Origin: UBA3478 sp049596955
Lineage (GTDB): Bacteria > Bacteroidota > Bacteroidia > Flavobacteriales > Flavobacteriaceae
Assembly (NCBI GenBank): GCA_049596955.1
Contig: JBMYMD010000008.1
Span: 21,210-85,209, forward strand
DNA length: 64,000 bases
Direction: 5' to 3'
Shown here: positions 1 through 10,038 of the stretch, one piece after another
How positions within the stretch are numbered: position 1 is the stretch's first letter
How the letters are laid out: every line of letters starts with the position of its first letter
The notes under the pieces: generated by a model
The model's input: only the letters and a program-made list of their open reading frames with translations
What the model was told of the DNA's origin: nothing
Database searches by the model: none
Made by a program: the position numbers and the translations under genes

Positions 1-3000
1 GTCTAAAGCAAAAACAAGGTTTTGATCAGCGCCTTCTACAATTATATCAATTGCGTTGAACACATTGTTTTCACCACAGAGATATATGGGAGCAACAGTT
101 GCGCTTAGCGTTACCCCAGGGGTAATCTCAAAGCTTCCGTTTAAATTACACCCTGTTGAGTCAATTACTTCAACATCATATACTCCAGGTGTAAGGTTTT
201 CGAATTCATAAGGTGCTGTAATGAGCTCATTATTTACAAAGACATCGTATATACCGCTTCCTCCAGAAATAGTGAAGATGGCACTGCCGTCGTTGTTACC
301 TAAACAGCTTTCTCCGGTTAAATCATCGAAATTAAGCAGTAATTCTTCAGGTGCTTGAATTTCAAATGGAGCTTGGTCAACACAACCTTTTTCATCTGTG
401 ACCACAAGGTTGAATACGCCCGAAGTTATGTTTTCAAAAACTCCAGTGGTATTTGATTGATTAATCTCTGTTATTGTATAGGTTATAGCTCCAGACCCTC
501 CTGTAGCTGAAACCTGTACAGTGCCGTCATTCATATAAGAACAAGAAGCAGAAGACACTTCTATGTTTTCTATTGAAAGAGGTATACTAGGAGCATCAAT
601 AGTTACAGAACCTGTAGTTGCTGAACAGAAAGGGAAATCCAATTCAGTAAATACGGCATAATATTCTCCGGCTTCTACGTTTTGTATGCTGCCATTTTCA
701 ATTTCAGTAGCATTAAAGTTTCTCCACAACTGCCCGTTTTTAAATACGTCAACAGTATAATCTCCTTCGTAATTTGAAGCGAGAAGGGTCAAAGAGGTAG
801 TAGATGTGTTATCACATAAATAGTCTTCTGAAGCACTGAACTCAATGATTGGTGAGCTAGGCTCAAGAATGCTGACCTCACTGCTTTCAGTTGTACATCC
901 GCTGACATCGTCTTTAATAACAACAGTGTAAGAACCAAAGGTTGTAACTTCAAAGGAGAGGCTTCCATCAGGAACTCCAGTTCTTTCCTCTACGATTAAT
1001 CCATTTTCATCAACTAATTGCGTAGTAAATGTACCCGCTTGTAATATGTTTAAACTTATTAGGGCGGCATCAGTGCAACTCAATTGTTGGCTCACGCTAA
1101 TACTGTATTCCACCTGCTCAGGCTGTTCGACTTCAAAGGTGTCTGTAGAGTCGCAACCGTTGGCGTCTGTTGTGATAATTGTATATTCTCCAGGAGCACT
1201 CAGGCCATTGAAAATGCCGTTCTGATCGTTTTGACTGATTAGCTCTCCATCGAACCACAATTCGTATTGATAAGGAGCGACTCCTCCTTCTGAGGTGACT
1301 TCAAGGTCAGCGCCACTTTCACAACTAAATACACCTACATTAAAACTGCTTATAATTTCAGTGTTGGGCTGTATAATTTCTATAGTCTCAGTAATGACAC
1401 AGCTTTCATTTTCTTTTGTCTTTGTTATTTCTAGAGTGTATTCGCCTACACTTAAGCTATTAAAGAGAAGGTTTTCGTTGAAAACACCATTAAGGCTTGC
1501 GCTTATTTGGTACCCGTCTGCTTCAATAACATCAATCGATATGACACCATTACTTTCTCCATAACACTCGGCATCTTGAACAGCAATAGTATAATCAAAC
1601 AGTTCTTGGTCTTCAACTTCAATTTCAGGCAGGAGAATGATACNNNNNNNNNNNNNNNNNNNNNNNNNNNNNNNNNNNNNNNNNNNNNNNNNNNNNNNNN
1701 NNNNNNNNNNNNNNNNNNNNNNNNNNNNNNNNNNNNNNNNNNNAGAAAGGAGCTACACCGCCTTGAATGTCGATGTTGAGTTCAGCTTCTTGACAACCGA
1801 TTTCAGTGACATCAAAACCGTTAAAGGTCATTTCTTGGTAGTCAGTGATATTGAAAGGATATTCCCAGCTACAGTTTTGGTCGTTGTAAACGATGATGTT
1901 GTAGTCACCTGCTTGAAGTCCATCTACGTTGATTTGGTTAGCAAGGTTTGTTTGTGAATCTATAAGGCTTCCGTTTAAGAAGATGTCATAACCAAATACA
2001 GCTGTAGTGTCCTCAGAAGTAAAGCTTACAGCAGCAAGGTCTACACAGCTGATTTGCTGATGCGTAAACTGTACTACAGGCGCAGGATCAATGGTGATAT
2101 TCTCAGTAATGACACAGCTTTCACCCTCTTTAGTTTTGGTAATTTCAAGGACATAGCTACCAGGTTCAAGGGCCTCGAAGAGTCCAGTATCGTTAGTACT
2201 GTTGTAAGCTCCACCGCTAAGGTTAAAGCTTGCTTGGTAACCATCAAATTCGTTAACCGTAAGGTTTACACTTCCGTCAACAGTACCGTCACACAATAAG
2301 TTTTCGGCAGTTAGGGTATAATCAAACAGTTCTTGGTCTTCAACTTCAATTTCAGGCAGGAGTATGATACATCCTTTCGCATCTTTTACGGCGTAGGTAA
2401 AGGTATTGTTGGTATTTCGATCTGCGATGGTCTCAGGGCTGTTGTTGAATGCGTTATCAGGAACAGCAGAGACGTCGTTGTAGAACACCTGTCCGTTACT
2501 GGCCATAAGGGCAAAAGAGAAAGGAGCTACACCGCCTTGAATGTCGATGTTGAGTTCAGCTTCTTGACAACCAATCTCAGTGACATCAAAACCGTTAAAG
2601 GTCATTTGCTCGTATTCATCAATAGTAAAATTGTGCGACCATACACATCCGTATTCGTTTTCAGCAACTACACGATAAGTTCCGGCCGTTAAATCTGCAA
2701 CTGACCAATCTGTTTCTTCAGTAGTTGTTTCTGAAATTAAATCAGACCCTTGATAGAAGGTGAAGGTATTTTGTCCGATTACATTTCTTAGCTCAACAAA
2801 GGCGCTTCCAAGTTCGTCACAGCTAATTTGATTGTATGAAAAGATTTCTTCTGTTTCAATTTCTTCAATTTCAATCAAGTCTATGTAGTATATACAGGCG
2901 TTGCCTTCTAGATTAGACTCAATTTCAACAGAATAAACGCCCTCTGCAAGGCCTTCAAAGACAGGACTATCTTGAAAATCACGAATAATTTGATAAGTAA

Positions 3001-5314
3001 TAGGGTCTATTAAACGAAAACGGAATTGATCTGAAAGATTTGCGATTTCAATAGAGCCTAAAGTTGTACACATGTGGTTTTCAACTAAAACCTCTGGGTT
3101 ATAGTCGAGTTGGTCAACCCTAAAAAAGTAATTTGTCGTACAGCCGTCCTCTTGGGTGAGATTAATTCTGTAGAGTCCTCCTTCTGAAACTGTATGGTTG
3201 GCAGAATTAGTAACAGTTTGCCACTCACAACTGTTGTTGTGTAAAGTGCATAAATCCGTATTTTCACAACTAGGGTCAAGCTTCTCCCAGCTGTAATCGA
3301 CCACACCGTTTAGGTTTAGGTTGAAGTCGTATGAAGATCCGTCATCACACAGGTAAAATATCGGGATTTCTTCATTGGTGTCTTCACATTCAAAAATGGT
3401 TCCGTTGTAATTGGCGATATCCCCATTGATATAAGGAATCAAAGGGTTGTTTTGAATAAAACCACTTTGACCAACATCAAAACTCAAAATGGAGTTCGAG
3501 CAGTCCGGGTTGTCACTAATTTGTTCAACAAAGAACAAACCAGTGTAGGTTGTTATAAATGAGTTTGTGCCTGAAGAGACTATAGGGTCGCTTGTGTCTA
3601 GTGTTCCGTTTTGGTTTTGGTCAAATCTCCATGTGTAATCTGAGTAGCCTTCTGCTGCAACAAGTTCCGTGTCTCCATCACAGAGGTTGACACTTGTGGG
3701 TGAGTCACAGTCTTCTAGCCCATTGATCGTGAAGTTATTGGCGGCATAGTTTGGCAGACTGCAGTTGCTTATGTCAGTTGAACTTATACTTTCTTTTAAT
3801 GCCGGATTTACAACTCCGGTATAACTGGTGTTCATTTGAAAGTCAACTAAATTGCCACAAGGCCCCATAAGGCCTGAACAATTGTCTGTTATTTTAAAAG
3901 GAATTGTATATACGAGTTCTTGACTGCTAATAGTATTTGCGTCAAAAGTCAAGCTTAGTAAACGACTTGTCGAATCGTAGGTATAATTAACTCCTGAAGG
4001 CAAAGAAACCTCACTTTCAAGAAATTCGAATTGTTGAGGAACACTTCCAGTAATAGACATGTTGCTAACTTCATCATTACCCGTATTACTCAGTTTGTGC
4101 TGAATTTGAAAAGCCTCACCCTTGCCAATGCTTAAATCTTCAAAAACACCATTGTTGTATACGATATTTTGTAGTAAATCTACCTGAGGGTCAATCACTT
4201 CAACCCCAAAGGCCACAAGGAATGCGGAATAAGTGTCATTTAAGGTCTCTAGCCTAATGTAAGCTTCTTCTTCTCCGTTCGCCATGACACTATTGTTATT
4301 GTTTTCAAGGTCAAATAGATCACTGTCATAGCCTAAGGTGTTTTCGCTTGAGGGAAATAAGCCTTGAGCGATTTGATCGTTTTCTGTAATGTTTGATTTG
4401 AAAAAGTTTGTGTCAGGGTTTAATGTATTTCCTAATTCTATATATTGAGAATAGTTTCGTGTTGCGAACAAAAATTTATCTCCACTAAAGCTTCGATCAC
4501 CTTCAATTGCTGCAACACCAAATTTGGCTGAAACAGGGCCATTATCTATTGTCTTAAAACCGCTCACCGTTAAGTCTACAGGAGCCTGATTGGCTTGTAT
4601 AGCCGCATATCCATCAAAAAAAGTAATGTTTTTATTCGTCTCTGCATCATTTTCATAAACAATGACGATAGTCCACCCGGCAGCTCCTCCTACACTCTGT
4701 CCTCTCGTTCCTCTAACATTTGCAACAGTATAAGTTCCATTGGCGTTTGATAAGCTTTGAATTTGGTCAGTAACATTAGCATAGCATACGTAGGGGGCGT
4801 TTTGTAGGTTAGGATCATCTATAATAATATGGTCTTCTTTACCTTCTGGGTCAGGGTTGTTGTCTGCAACTACATCGACATAGGCTGAAGAACCAGGGGT
4901 TTTCAGCTTAATGGCATTGACGGCATTTCTAGTGGCATCGTTACGGGGAATACCAGGAATCATAGAATTGTTGCTAACCTCTCCGTTGTAATTTCCGGCC
5001 CAATATAGACCAGCATAAACGACACGTGAGCAATCTGGAAGCGATAGTTCTGCGGCTGATGAAGAAAAAGTGCTTGCATCAGCATCTATGTCAATATAAT
5101 CTCTGTGAAGGTCGTTGTTGTTTTCTTCTCCATTGTAGGCAACATTAGCATTATTGTCTCTGTCGTATCTGTTGAGAATAGAATTTGACAGAAAAGTATA
5201 ATTTCCTTTAACCTTAATGGAGGTTTCTGAAGGCCTTGATTCAAACGGAACATGTAATTGTCCGAAAGTATTCAGCCCAATGAACAACAAAATTGCAGTT
5301 AGAACCTTTCTCAT
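1..5314 (-). CDS. Giant SprB-repeat surface protein, partial (C-terminus outside window)
   Basis: The protein starts with a signal peptide (MRKVLTAILLFIGLNTFGQ) and is therefore exported. Residues about 25-370 match the N-terminal region common in flavobacterial proteins carrying T9SS type B sorting domains. Residues about 380-500 resemble a DUF11-like beta domain. A long series of Cys-containing SprB-like Ig modules follows (pattern GG.ap....DanGC). Coding continues in another frame from 1643 to position 1 on the far side of a 100-N gap. I therefore read one gene that runs off the left edge, so the sorting domain is not seen. SprB-type proteins are cell-surface adhesins moved by the gliding machinery; for this protein that role is inference. 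The frame break and the apparent stop at 1625 are artefacts of the arbitrary N-run length. Confidence 0.85.
1590..1643. repeat. Direct repeat copy, left gap flank
   Basis: These 54 bp match 2317-2370 with one mismatch. They are part of a tandem SprB-like module array of about 258 residues per unit. Confidence 0.9.
1644..1743. other. Assembly gap (100 Ns) inside repeats
   Basis: There are exactly 100 N characters. Both flanks are near-identical to a second repeat copy downstream (1590-1643 to 2317-2370; 1744-1833 to 2518-2607). The corresponding interval in the complete copy, 2371-2517, is 147 bp, so the N run is probably a placeholder 47 bp too short. Confidence 0.95.
1744..1833. repeat. Direct repeat copy, right gap flank
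   Basis: These 90 bp match 2518-2607 with two mismatches, giving a period of 774 bp. They encode the module containing the motif FNGFDVTEIGCQEAELNIDI, which appears twice in the visible protein. Confidence 0.92.
2317..2607. repeat. Complete second copy of the repeat spanning the gap region
   Basis: This interval contains both the 54-bp and the 90-bp repeated blocks and the 147 bp between them (2371-2517). It is the template for inferring what is missing in the N run. Confidence 0.88.
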
Positions 5315-5435
5315 TATCGTCTTATTTAAGCTTGGTTATCGTTTATGTGTCTAAATTTCAAGACCAACTGCAGCTTTAAAAATATAATGTTGTAAAAGAG
5401 TCCTTTCTTGTGGTGAAATGTTCTTGAAGGAGTGC

Positions 5436-5443
5436 TAAATTTG
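5436..5443 (+). promoter_or_regulatory. Promoter -7 box for glnS
   Basis: TAAATTTG fits the Bacteroidota -7 consensus TAnnTTTG and lies 18 nt before the ATG at 5462. It overlaps the alternative GTG codon at 5432, which argues that the upstream start is not used. No good TTTG -33 element is visible. Confidence 0.55.
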
Positions 5444-5461
5444 CAAAACAATACATATTCT

Positions 5462-7147
5462 ATGGAGAGCGCCCCTAAATCTTTAAATTTTATTGAGCAA
5501 ATAATAGAAGAGGATTTGTCTAAAGACTACAAGCAAGAACAGCTACGCTTTAGGTTTCCTCCTGAACCTAACGGATATCTGCATGTCGGCCACGCAAGTT
5601 CGATTTGTTTAAATTTCGGACTGGGTTTAAAATATCAGGCTCCTGTTAATTTAAGGTTTGATGACACTAATCCTGCCAAAGAAGAACAAGAATACGTTGA
5701 CGCCATTAAAAAGGATGTCTCTTGGCTTGGCTTTGAGTGGGAAAAAGAGTGTTATGCTTCAGATTATTTCGGTCAGCTTCATGATTGGGCTAAAAAACTG
5801 ATTGCCAAAGGTTTAGCCTATGTAGATTCTCAGTCTTCAGAAGATATAGCCGCCCAAAAAGGAACGCCAACCAAAGCAGGAACGAATAGTCCATTTCGCA
5901 ATCGAAGTGCAGAAGAAAATATGAGTTTGTTTGAGGGGATGAAAAACGGAGACTATGAAGAGGGCACACATGTTTTAAGGGCAAAAATTGATATGTCTTC
6001 CTCTAATATGCTCATGAGAGATCCTATCATTTATAGAATTCTTCATAAATCTCATCACCGAACGGCTAGTGACTGGTGTATCTATCCGATGTATGATTGG
6101 ACTCACGGACAAAGTGATTATATCGAACAGGTTTCACATTCACTTTGTACTATGGAGTTTAATATGCACAGGGAGTTATACGATTGGTTTTTAGATCAAC
6201 TCGTCGATGTTAAATTGCTAAGGCCAAAGCAACGTGAGTTTGCCAGACGAAATTTTTCGCACACAGTAGTCTCAAAGCGAAAGCTTTTACGACTTGTAGA
6301 AAACGGTCATGTGACCGGGTGGGATGACCCAAGAATGCCCACTATATCTGGGATGCGTAAAAGAGGATATACCCCCAAAGCAATACGAAATTTCGCAGAG
6401 GCTATCGGAATTGCAAAAAGAGAAAATGTAGTAGACCTCAATGTGTTAGATTATTTCGTTCGAGAAGATCTCAATAAAATTGCGCCTAGAGTAATGGCGG
6501 TTCTTGACCCTTTAAAGGTGGTAATTACTAACTATCCAGAGGATCAAGAGGAGTTCCTCAAAGCCGAAAACAATCCTGAAGATGAAAGTATGGGCCACAG
6601 AGAGCTACCCTTTTCAAGAGAAATTTACATTGAAAAGGCAGATTTTAGAGAAGAGGCCAATCGAAAGTTTTTTAGGTTAAAACTAGGAGGCGAAGTACGA
6701 TTAAAAAACGCTTATATCATTAAGGCCGAGAATTGTATTAAAAACGATGCTGGTGAAGTCATTGAGGTGCATTGTACGTATGACACCAGGTCTAAATCTG
6801 GAAGCGGAACGGAGGAGAGTAAACGAAAAGTCAAAGGAACCTTGCATTGGGTGAGTGTTAAGCACGCCAAGAAAGCTGACATCAAGCTATACGACAGACT
6901 ATTTACGGTTGCTCAGCCAGAAGAAAATAAAGAAGTTGATTTTATTTCTCATTTAAACCCAAACTCCCTGGTGGAAACAACCGCTTTTATTGAGCCTTCC
7001 TTAAACGAAGCAAAAAAAGGGCAACATTATCAATTTCAACGCATGGGATATTTCTATTGCGATGGAAGAAACAGCAAAAATCAGACGGTATTTAACAGAA
7101 CAGTGGGGCTAAGAGATACCTGGGCTAAGATTGAGACTTCTTCTTAG
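5462..7147 (+). CDS. glnS: Glutaminyl-tRNA synthetase
   Basis: This class I synthetase charges tRNA-Gln with glutamine in the cytoplasm. The HIGH-type motif (PPEPNGYLHVGH), the KMSKS-type motif (VVSKRKL), WDDPRMPTISG and the C-terminal anticodon-binding beta barrels (KVKGTLHWVS; ending NRTVGLRDTWAK) follow the E. coli GlnRS pattern closely throughout. The length of 561 residues is normal. I chose the ATG at 5462 because a GTG at 5432 lies inside the promoter box. The 3' end overlaps the convergent Band 7 gene by 23 bp. Presence of GlnRS implies direct Gln-tRNA formation rather than dependence on GatCAB transamidation. Confidence 0.96.
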   Translation: MESAPKSLNFIEQIIEEDLSKDYKQEQLRFRFPPEPNGYLHVGHASSICLNFGLGLKYQAPVNLRFDDTNPAKEEQEYVDAIKKDVSWLGFEWEKECYASDYFGQLHDWAKKLIAKGLAYVDSQSSEDIAAQKGTPTKAGTNSPFRNRSAEENMSLFEGMKNGDYEEGTHVLRAKIDMSSSNMLMRDPIIYRILHKSHHRTASDWCIYPMYDWTHGQSDYIEQVSHSLCTMEFNMHRELYDWFLDQLVDVKLLRPKQREFARRNFSHTVVSKRKLLRLVENGHVTGWDDPRMPTISGMRKRGYTPKAIRNFAEAIGIAKRENVVDLNVLDYFVREDLNKIAPRVMAVLDPLKVVITNYPEDQEEFLKAENNPEDESMGHRELPFSREIYIEKADFREEANRKFFRLKLGGEVRLKNAYIIKAENCIKNDAGEVIEVHCTYDTRSKSGSGTEESKRKVKGTLHWVSVKHAKKADIKLYDRLFTVAQPEENKEVDFISHLNPNSLVETTAFIEPSLNEAKKGQHYQFQRMGYFYCDGRNSKNQTVFNRTVGLRDTWAKIETSS

Positions 7148-8054
7148 TGGTGTCATTGTTTTTCATTGCTTCACCGATTTGATTGCTTGCCGTAAATGAG
7201 GCCACCATATTGGTGAGCATGTCATTGGCTGAAGAAGGTGAGTTGGGCAATAAAATTAGATTTGACGCGGTGTGTTCTCCTACAGATTGTAAGGTGTCGT
7301 AATGTTGAGTGACTACGATAAGCGCAGACGCTTCCTGAGAATTTATCCCCACTTTGTTTAACACCTCGACAGATTCTTCAAGCCCTCTCGCAATTTCTCT
7401 TCGCTGATCGGCAATACCCTGACCTTGAAGCCTTTTACTTTCGGCCTCTGCCCTCGCCTTCTCAACAATTAGAATGCGCGCTGCGTCTCCTTCGAATTGT
7501 GCAGCTATTTTTTCGCGTTCAGAAGCATTGATACGATTCATGGCGTGTTTTACCTGTTCGTCAGGATCGATATCTGTAACTAGCGTTTTAATTATGTCGT
7601 AGCCGTATTCAATCATAGACTCTTGTAGTTCTGACTTAACAGCTATCGCAATGTCATCTTTTTTTACGAAGACATCATCTAGTTTCATTTTTGGCACTTC
7701 CGCTCGTACCACGTCAAAAACATAAGACGTAATTTGATCTGAAGGATGTTCTAATTTGTAAAAAGCCTCGTAGACTTTGTTTTTCAGCACAACATATTGA
7801 ACAGAAATCTTGAGTTTTACAAAAACATCGTCTTTCGTTTTGGTTTCAACAATTACATCAAGTTGCTGTATTTTAAGGGAAATTATCCCTGCCTTTCTTT
7901 GAATGAAAGGAATTTTAAATTGTATACCTGCGTTTCTGACAGAGGTAAAACGACCAAAAGTTTCAATAATAACGGCAGTTTGTTGTTTTACAATAAAGAC
8001 AAATGTAAAGAGCAACAATAAGCCTAGTACGATGTATAAGATTTGAAAGACCAT
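7125..8054 (-). CDS. SPFH/Band 7 (stomatin/HflC-like) membrane protein
   Basis: An N-terminal membrane segment (residues about 5-24, ILYIVLGLLLLFTFVFIV) is followed by a Band 7/PHB domain starting at QQTAVIIETFGRF and an Ala/Glu-rich coiled coil (ASEREKIAAQFEGDAARI). Proteins of this family oligomerise at membranes and scaffold proteases or lipid microdomains; the partner here is unknown. It lies 11 bp downstream of gltX on the same strand, so it is probably cotranscribed with it. Its 3' end overlaps glnS. Confidence 0.9.
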   Translation of the reverse strand: MVFQILYIVLGLLLLFTFVFIVKQQTAVIIETFGRFTSVRNAGIQFKIPFIQRKAGIISLKIQQLDVIVETKTKDDVFVKLKISVQYVVLKNKVYEAFYKLEHPSDQITSYVFDVVRAEVPKMKLDDVFVKKDDIAIAVKSELQESMIEYGYDIIKTLVTDIDPDEQVKHAMNRINASEREKIAAQFEGDAARILIVEKARAEAESKRLQGQGIADQRREIARGLEESVEVLNKVGINSQEASALIVVTQHYDTLQSVGEHTASNLILLPNSPSSANDMLTNMVASFTASNQIGEAMKNNDTTKKKSQS

Positions 8055-8065
8055 AATTATGTTAT

Positions 8066-9556
8066 TTATGAGGTGTGTTGTATTAAGTTATCAATGCGTT
8101 GAAGAGTGGACTCCTTTCCTATGAAGACCATAATTTCGTATATAGAAGGTCCTCTTAACTCCCCAACTAAAGATAAGCGAATAGGCGCCATTAGTCGACC
8201 TAGTCCTGTGTTTTTTTCTTCACAATAAGTGGTGAGACAGTCGGAAAGCGCCTCTGTGTTAAATACGGCGAGATTTTTGATTTTGGTCGCAAATTCAGAC
8301 AACAACTCAGGAGTGTCTTCTTTTATCTGTTTTTTGAGCGCCTTTGGGTCATATGTTAGAGGAGGTTCGAAAAAATAAGTGTTGTTAGTGTAAATGTCTG
8401 AGATATAAGTTTCGCGTTCTTTTACGAGATCTACAAAGTGTTCGAGAGACTCTAGGCTAAAAGTACTTAGACTGTGCTGCTTGTTTTGCAGCGTTTTGGC
8501 CAAAAAAGAGTTTGATGACTGTTGTATATAATGATGATTAAACCACTTTAATTTATCGATGTCAAAACGGGCACCAGACTTGTTGACCCTAGCAATGTCA
8601 AATCGTTTTTTGAGTTCGTCTAAGGAATAGATTTCTTGTTCTACACCTTCATTCCAACCTAAAAGCGCTAAGAAGTTTAGTGTGGCATTTGGCAAATATC
8701 CTGACTCTTTAAATCCGGTAGACCCTCCCCAGCTTAGAGGAAAAACAGGGAAGCCTCCTTTTTCACCGTCTCTTTTGCTGAGTTTTCCTTTTCCTTGTGG
8801 TTTTAGCAATAAGGGTAAATGTGCAAATTGCGGCGCCTCCCATTCAAATGCTTCGTAAAGCAAATAGTGTAAGGCCAATGATGGCAGCCATTCTTCTCCA
8901 CGGATGACATGAGAAATTTCCATAAGGTGATCATCAACTACGTTTGCTAAATGGTATGTAGGAAAGCCGTCGCTTTTAAACAGGATTTTGTCATCAAGCA
9001 AATTAGAGTCTATAATTATACGGCCGCGAATCAGGTCGTCAAGCTGAAGCTGCCTGTCTGCCGGTGACTTGAAACGAATTACAAACGGGTGCTTTTCGTC
9101 AAGCAGTCTTGAGGTTTCTTCTGAGCTTAGTTGTAAAGAGTTGTGCAGCCCATCGCGGTTATTGTGGTTGTAGATGAATTTTTCTCCTTTCGCTTCTGCT
9201 TCTTTCCGAAGCGCATCAAGCTGTTCTGTAGAGTCAAATGCATAATACGCCTTGTCTTCTTGAACAAGCTGCATGGCGTGTTCTTCGTAAATCGCTCTTC
9301 GTTCGCTTTGTCTGTATGGACCGTGATCTCCTTTGTGCGCTGGGCTCTCATCTGGAGGAATGCCTAGCCAGCTCAGTGCGTCTTGAATGTATTGTTCAGC
9401 GCCTTCTACTAGTCTCGACTGATCAGTGTCTTCTACCCTAAGCACAAACGCTCCTTGGTGTTTTTTTGCAAACAGATAGTTGAATAATGCGGTTCTAAGC
9501 CCTCCAATATGCAGAGGCCCTGTGGGCGAAGGGGCAAAACGAACACGTACTTTCAT
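8066..9556 (-). CDS. gltX: Glutamyl-tRNA synthetase
   Basis: This enzyme charges tRNA-Glu. It starts directly with the catalytic Rossmann fold: MKVRVRFAPSPTGPLHIGG holds the HIGH motif, and GKLSKRDG is the KMSKS motif. The C-terminal half is the helical anticodon-binding domain. A short insertion after the KMSKS loop (GFPVFPLSWGG) is, as I recall, usual in Bacteroidota GluRS. The length of 496 residues is typical. It is the first gene of a two-gene unit with the Band 7 protein and is divergent from ybeY. Confidence 0.96.
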   Translation of the reverse strand: MKVRVRFAPSPTGPLHIGGLRTALFNYLFAKKHQGAFVLRVEDTDQSRLVEGAEQYIQDALSWLGIPPDESPAHKGDHGPYRQSERRAIYEEHAMQLVQEDKAYYAFDSTEQLDALRKEAEAKGEKFIYNHNNRDGLHNSLQLSSEETSRLLDEKHPFVIRFKSPADRQLQLDDLIRGRIIIDSNLLDDKILFKSDGFPTYHLANVVDDHLMEISHVIRGEEWLPSLALHYLLYEAFEWEAPQFAHLPLLLKPQGKGKLSKRDGEKGGFPVFPLSWGGSTGFKESGYLPNATLNFLALLGWNEGVEQEIYSLDELKKRFDIARVNKSGARFDIDKLKWFNHHYIQQSSNSFLAKTLQNKQHSLSTFSLESLEHFVDLVKERETYISDIYTNNTYFFEPPLTYDPKALKKQIKEDTPELLSEFATKIKNLAVFNTEALSDCLTTYCEEKNTGLGRLMAPIRLSLVGELRGPSIYEIMVFIGKESTLQRIDNLIQHTS

Positions 9557-9600
9557 AGTATAATTTGTTTTAAAAGCGAAACTAAGTATTAGGAATGATA

Positions 9601-9608
9601 TATTTTTG
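9601..9608 (+). promoter_or_regulatory. Promoter -7 box for ybeY-mnmG
   Basis: TATTTTTG matches TAnnTTTG and ends only 4 nt before the ATG at 9613, so the predicted transcript start falls at or next to the start codon. The upstream ATG at 9595 would lie before the box. Confidence 0.55.
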
Positions 9609-9612
9609 TTTT

Positions 9613-10038
9613 ATGAATGAAATAATTCTTTCGGACTTCGATCAGAATTGGGGTGATGAGGTAGAGTTTCAAGAGTCCTTAGTAAAAACAAGATTGCATT
9701 TGGGTCTGAGTCAGGCCGTCAATTTTATTTTTTGTAACGATGCGTTTTTGTTAGAGGTCAACCAAAAGTTTTTGAATCATGACTATTACACAGACATCAT
9801 CACTTTTGATTATGCTGATGACGGTCTTGATGAGGCAGACCTATTTATTAGCCACGAGAGAATTAGCGAAAACGCTGTAAGTTATGGCGTTTCATTTATG
9901 ACAGAGTTGTTTCGGGTGTGCGCGCATGGGATGTTGCACTTGTCGGGACAAAATGACAAAACTGAAGAAGAACAAGAAAATATGCGTATCAAAGAAGCTG
10001 AGCTCATCAGCCTGTTTCACGTGGAACACGAAAAATGA
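9613..10038 (+). CDS. ybeY: Endoribonuclease YbeY (rRNA maturation factor)
   Basis: This metal-dependent endoribonuclease is needed for 16S rRNA 3' maturation and ribosome quality control. The metal motif reads HGMLHLSGQND, with two histidines in the usual HxxxH spacing. The third ligand position is Asp where E. coli has His; I recall this as usual in Bacteroidota. The N-terminal fold (FCNDAFLLEVNQKFLNHDYYTDIITFDY) fits the family. The start at 9613 gives 141 residues. Its TGA overlaps the mnmG ATG (ATGA), so the two are translationally coupled. The last codons (FHVEH) contain a parS-like site. Confidence 0.93.
   Translation: MNEIILSDFDQNWGDEVEFQESLVKTRLHLGLSQAVNFIFCNDAFLLEVNQKFLNHDYYTDIITFDYADDGLDEADLFISHERISENAVSYGVSFMTELFRVCAHGMLHLSGQNDKTEEEQENMRIKEAELISLFHVEHEK
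10013..10028. promoter_or_regulatory. parS: parS-like ParB binding site 1
   Basis: TGTTTCACGTGGAACA matches the near-universal chromosomal parS TGTTTCACGTGAAACA at 15 of 16 positions. It lies in the last codons of ybeY. ParB nucleates at such sites for origin segregation and SMC loading. Confidence 0.8.

Noticed and set aside
1625..1743. Natural stop of the giant gene at 1625
   Set aside because: The stop appears only because 100 Ns do not preserve frame; coding with the same module pattern continues on the other side.
1295..2692. Plus-strand reading frames over the giant adhesin gene, two of them running through the N gap
   Set aside because: They are antisense to a continuous repetitive coding frame, have no family features and include undefined residues.
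5021..5032. CACGTG near 5021 as a third parS site
   Set aside because: The flanks (GACACGTGAGC) do not match the GTTTC/GAAAC arms. The same holds for CACGTG near 47461.
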